Shown piece after piece: positions 16,309-18,523 of a stretch of DNA of 18,523 bases; positions within the stretch are counted from its first letter, which is position 1, and each line of letters opens with the position of its first letter. Position numbers and translations under genes: made by a program. The DNA is taken from positions 1 through 18,523 of the forward strand of contig NBLI01000005.1 in the NCBI GenBank assembly GCA_002084535.1. Reading direction: 5' to 3'. The DNA is from Candidatus Zhuqueibacterota bacterium 4572_119 (GTDB lineage Bacteria; Zhuqueibacterota; Zhuqueibacteria; Thermofontimicrobiales; Thermofontimicrobiaceae). Under the pieces are notes generated by a model. It did no database searches. It was given only the letters and a program-made list of their open reading frames with translations, and was not told the DNA's origin.

Positions 16309-17424
16309 ATGAAAAGAGTCATCACAAGTATAAATTTTATTTTATTCGTTTCCATGAGCCTGTTGTCGCAAACAAATTACCAGGGAAAATTGGGCTATGC
16401 GGTTTCACCGGCGGGACACCCTTATGACTATTCGCTTTTAGGAGAATTTTTCCAGGAAGCCGCTGACATGTGTGATGGCGGCGTAGTGTTTGCTAATTCA
16501 GCCTGGCGGGACAACTACGAAACGAGCGGACTAATCCCGAATTTGCAGAAACTTGTTTCCACTTTTCAACAGGATTCCAGCGATTATATGAATTGGATCG
16601 ATTTTTTCCACAACGCTTGTGATTCAATAAAAGCACATTCGCCAAATACAAAAGTGGGAACAGTTTTTAATTTTGAACACCTAACAGGAGTTGGTGTTTT
16701 AACAGGATTTAATCAAGCCTATTGGGGCGCGCTGGACGCGATCGACACAGCAAAAATCGACATTTTGGGATTAACTGTTTATCCGTTTTTTAGCTATAAA
16801 ACCGCTAATGAAATTCCACCGGATTATCTATATTCGGTTTTTGACAGGTTGGCTGATAAACCATTAGTAATTACAGAAACAGGTTGGCCAGCGGATTCCT
16901 TTATTGGCACCTGGATTAGCTCTCCGCAGCAACAGGTTGATTATGTTCATAAATTATTTGGGCTGATAACTGGCCAAAACGTTGAAGTTGTGAATTGGCT
17001 GTTTTTGAATTATTTAATGGACAGAACTGATCAGACGGATTTTGAAATATTCCGCAGTGTAGCATTAAGAGATTCCCTGGGAAATGACAGACCTGCCTTG
17101 CCTTTTTGGCTGTCTCATTGCAGATCAACATCAGTTACACATGATAGCAACGACAATAATCACTCTTTTGTTCTCTTCCAAAATTATCCCAATCCTTTCA
17201 ATTCGAATACAACAATTAGCTTTAATCTCCCTCAAGATGAATACATCAAACTAACTCTATTTAATACCAGAGGAAAAGTTGTACAAATCATTGCGCGCGG
17301 TATTTTTACTGCCGGATTTCACAAGGTGATGATAGATTCTGATGACCTTGCGTCGGGATTGTATTTGTATAAATTAGAGGCTGGGGACATTGTTGAAGTG
17401 AGGAAGATTGTGGTTTTGGAATAG
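16309..17424 (+). CDS. Secreted TIM-barrel glycosidase-like protein with type IX sorting domain, apparently internally deleted
   Basis: Protein of 371 aa. A signal peptide (about 1-20) is followed by a glycoside-hydrolase-like region (27-270), a Ser/Asp/Asn-rich linker (273-284) and a C-terminal sorting module (287-371; FQNYPNPFN, then LYLYKLEAG and the KIVVL end) used for type IX secretion or surface attachment in FCB bacteria. ITETGWPAD (188-196) looks like the strand-7 nucleophile motif of clan GH-A families (compare GH17 and GH53), making E190 the candidate nucleophile. YAVSPAGHPYDY (30-41) marks the first strand. Between strand 2 (VVFANSAWR) and TKVGTVFNFEHL (114-125) only about 45 residues remain, too few for the strands and the NE acid/base motif expected there. 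The frame is open, so the loss is in frame. Activity is doubtful. The start lacks a strong ribosome-binding site. Confidence 0.75.
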   Translation: MKRVITSINFILFVSMSLLSQTNYQGKLGYAVSPAGHPYDYSLLGEFFQEAADMCDGGVVFANSAWRDNYETSGLIPNLQKLVSTFQQDSSDYMNWIDFFHNACDSIKAHSPNTKVGTVFNFEHLTGVGVLTGFNQAYWGALDAIDTAKIDILGLTVYPFFSYKTANEIPPDYLYSVFDRLADKPLVITETGWPADSFIGTWISSPQQQVDYVHKLFGLITGQNVEVVNWLFLNYLMDRTDQTDFEIFRSVALRDSLGNDRPALPFWLSHCRSTSVTHDSNDNNHSFVLFQNYPNPFNSNTTISFNLPQDEYIKLTLFNTRGKVVQIIARGIFTAGFHKVMIDSDDLASGLYLYKLEAGDIVEVRKIVVLE

Positions 17425-17576
17425 ACTTGGTGAGAATTCTTTTTGTGTTGATATGAATAATCTAATTTATTAAGTATGTAAAGAGAGACACAATTTATTA
17501 GCTGTAATTATTTGTTAACAATAGTGCAAAAATCAGTAAGATGAGCCAGAAAAAAAATATTTTCTAATAAAAAAAC

Positions 17577-17605
17577 TTGACTTTGAGAAATAAATGCCGT
17601 ATATT
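17577..17605 (+). promoter_or_regulatory. Promoter of the initiator tRNA gene
   Basis: TTGACT (17577-17582) and TATATT (17600-17605) are separated by exactly 17 bases. Transcription would begin around 17611-17613, a few bases before the mature tRNA 5' end. The 150 bases between the preceding gene and this promoter are AT-rich and show no gene or hairpin terminator. Confidence 0.65.
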
Positions 17606-17617
17606 TATGACCTTGAT

Positions 17618-17690
<73 letters not shown>

Positions 17691-17698
17691 CTAATATT

Positions 17699-17730
17699 AA
17701 GGGATCTGATTCTTTCATGATCCCTTTTTT
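17699..17730 (+). terminator. Intrinsic terminator of the tRNA gene
   Basis: A perfect 8-bp stem, AAGGGATC (17699-17706) with GATCCCTT (17719-17726), encloses a 12-base loop and runs into a T-tract (17725-17730, then ATTTTT). It begins nine bases after the tRNA, so the tRNA is probably a single-gene transcript. Confidence 0.85.
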
Positions 17731-17748
17731 ATTTTTAGGGAATCGTTC

Positions 17749-17857
17749 ATGTTTTTTGTTTATATTATTCGATGCGGGCTACATCGTCTCTTCTGAAAAT
17801 TTCGAAAAAAGAGAGGCGCAACTATATGACATCCTAAATTTTTCTAAACTAAATTAA
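17749..17857 (+). pseudogene. Decayed GIY-YIG endonuclease remnant
   Basis: ATG 17749 opens MFFVYIIRC, the standard beginning of small GIY-YIG nucleases (URI/YhbQ type), but the frame stops at 17794-17796. In another frame, GYIVSSENFEKR (from 17777) matches the next family segment, typically G-x-YYIGSS-x-N-x-EKR. It continues as EAQLYD and stops at 17855-17857. The spacing between the two segments is shorter than usual and the rest of the domain is missing, so a frameshift plus deletions destroyed the gene. A GIY-YIG gene directly behind a tRNA is an arrangement I recall from FCB genomes. The identification rests on two short motifs. Confidence 0.5.
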
Positions 17858-18058
17858 GTTAAGGTTTGAAAATATTTAAACAACAGTATTTATAATACCC
17901 AGAATTGAATAAATTTAAACTCAATTATCAAATAACATTGTTATGGCTTCATCATTGGACTGATTTTTATTTTTAAAATAAAAATATCTATTTTGTTGCG
18001 TGGCAAGGATAAGAAAAAATTAAAAAAAACATTAATAATGACTATGTAACTAATTATA
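17858..18058. other. AT-rich non-coding gap
   Basis: About 200 bases of very AT-rich sequence lie between the nuclease remnant and the convergent gene. I see no open reading frame of note, no RNA fold and no clear terminator hairpin for the minus-strand gene. Confidence 0.6.
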
Positions 18059-18523
18059 TTATTTATCTGTATTTACTTTTGTTTTACTTGCCCTCCTGTT
18101 TCTGACATGGGCTTTTTGCGCCGACACAACTGAATTTTTCCCCTTATTTTCAATAAAAGTCTCAAACTCTTCAAAACTCTGAAAACCGGCTTCATGCAGC
18201 GCGTCTAAAACAGTATTGTTCCAATCCCAGTTCGCGTAAATGAATAGTTTATCCATTTCAACTAATTTGTGATATTTTATTTTTATGCTGGTGGCAGAAG
18301 AACCGTTTTGACGGGAGCTGCGAATCATGTTCAGAAGTTTTTCCTTTTCCCTTTTATGAATCCGGCATAATTCTTTTGTTGTGGATTTGGTGATGTCCTT
18401 TTCCGGTTTGCCTTTAATGACAAATCGGTCTTTTAATCGGCGTGTCATTTCTTTTTTAATCCAGTTTCCAAGCTGCCGGATGCTAATATCTTCAGCCTCC
18501 AGGGCTGCCACATCATTTTTTGT
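18059..18523 (-). CDS. Hypothetical basic protein, 5' end beyond the window
   Basis: The minus-strand frame has 154 codons before TAA (18061-18059) and stays open to the window edge (codons T-K-N-D before a GTG at 18511-18509), so the true start is probably outside. It is not recognised as a known family. The visible part is highly charged. There is a Lys/Arg-rich helical section (LGNWIKKEMTRRLKDRF, and RIHKREKEKLLNMIRSSRQ). A Trp/Tyr-containing section follows (IYANWDWNN), then a short helix-rich segment (VLDALHEAGFQSFEEFETF) resembling small helical binding modules. The tail is basic (QKAHVRNRRASKTKVNTDK) and unlikely to be folded. Such a tail suggests nucleic-acid contact, but that is speculation. 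It converges on the tRNA gene. Confidence 0.65.
   Translation of the reverse strand, partial: TKNDVAALEAEDISIRQLGNWIKKEMTRRLKDRFVIKGKPEKDITKSTTKELCRIHKREKEKLLNMIRSSRQNGSSATSIKIKYHKLVEMDKLFIYANWDWNNTVLDALHEAGFQSFEEFETFIENKGKNSVVSAQKAHVRNRRASKTKVNTDK

Overview
The window looks like a chromosomal piece of an AT-rich, Gram-negative member of the FCB superphylum. One secreted protein ends in a type IX-like (Por) C-terminal sorting module with the NYPNPFN signature. Another ends as an outer-membrane beta-barrel with a terminal Phe. A third carries a lipoprotein-like leader. Several starts have recognisable Shine-Dalgarno sequences (for example at 4221-4230 and 6242-6246), which argues mildly against Bacteroidota proper and for a lineage such as Calditrichota, KSB1, Ignavibacteriota or Marinimicrobia. 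The exact phylum is inference.

Layout. Positions 1-287 are non-coding, with a perfect 17-bp inverted repeat and a possible promoter. Three genes then follow with one-base stop/start overlaps (288-2369, 2369-4237, 4237-6168). They encode a GAF-GAF-HD-GYP-Cys-rich-STAS regulator, a DUF2194-type lipoprotein with polysaccharide-deacetylase-like motifs, and a TPR plus beta-barrel protein resembling PelB or BcsC. This reads as a regulated exopolysaccharide modification/export cassette, without a glycosyltransferase or polymer transporter in the window. Next is a very large cytoplasmic hybrid histidine kinase (6254-13726, 2490 aa: REC, nine PAS, GAF, three PAS, HisKA, HATPase, REC, REC, HPt). It is followed by a membrane-anchored paralogue of its C-terminal 670 residues (13779-16046). 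A short relic with a PAS-tail sequence comes next (16092-16298), then a secreted TIM-barrel glycosidase-like protein with a sorting domain (16309-17424) that seems to lack its central part.

The right end holds an initiator tRNA-Met gene with a good promoter and an intrinsic terminator, a decayed GIY-YIG nuclease relic just behind it, an AT-rich gap, and a convergent partial gene of unknown function (18059-18523, minus strand).

Working model (inference): the tightly coupled triad is an envelope polysaccharide unit controlled at its head by an HD-GYP/STAS protein, and the two neighbouring phosphorelay kinases sense internal and envelope signals. No GGDEF protein and no DNA-binding response regulator lies in the window, so the outputs of these regulators are elsewhere. 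The most notable observations are an internal Shine-Dalgarno/ATG that could release the STAS domain as a separate protein, the HD-GYP-to-STAS fusion with altered HD-GYP motifs, an eight-fold exact 34-residue tryptophan ladder in the TPR protein, paired Cys-rich PAS domains in the giant kinase, and the apparent in-frame loss of the acid/base region of the glycosidase.
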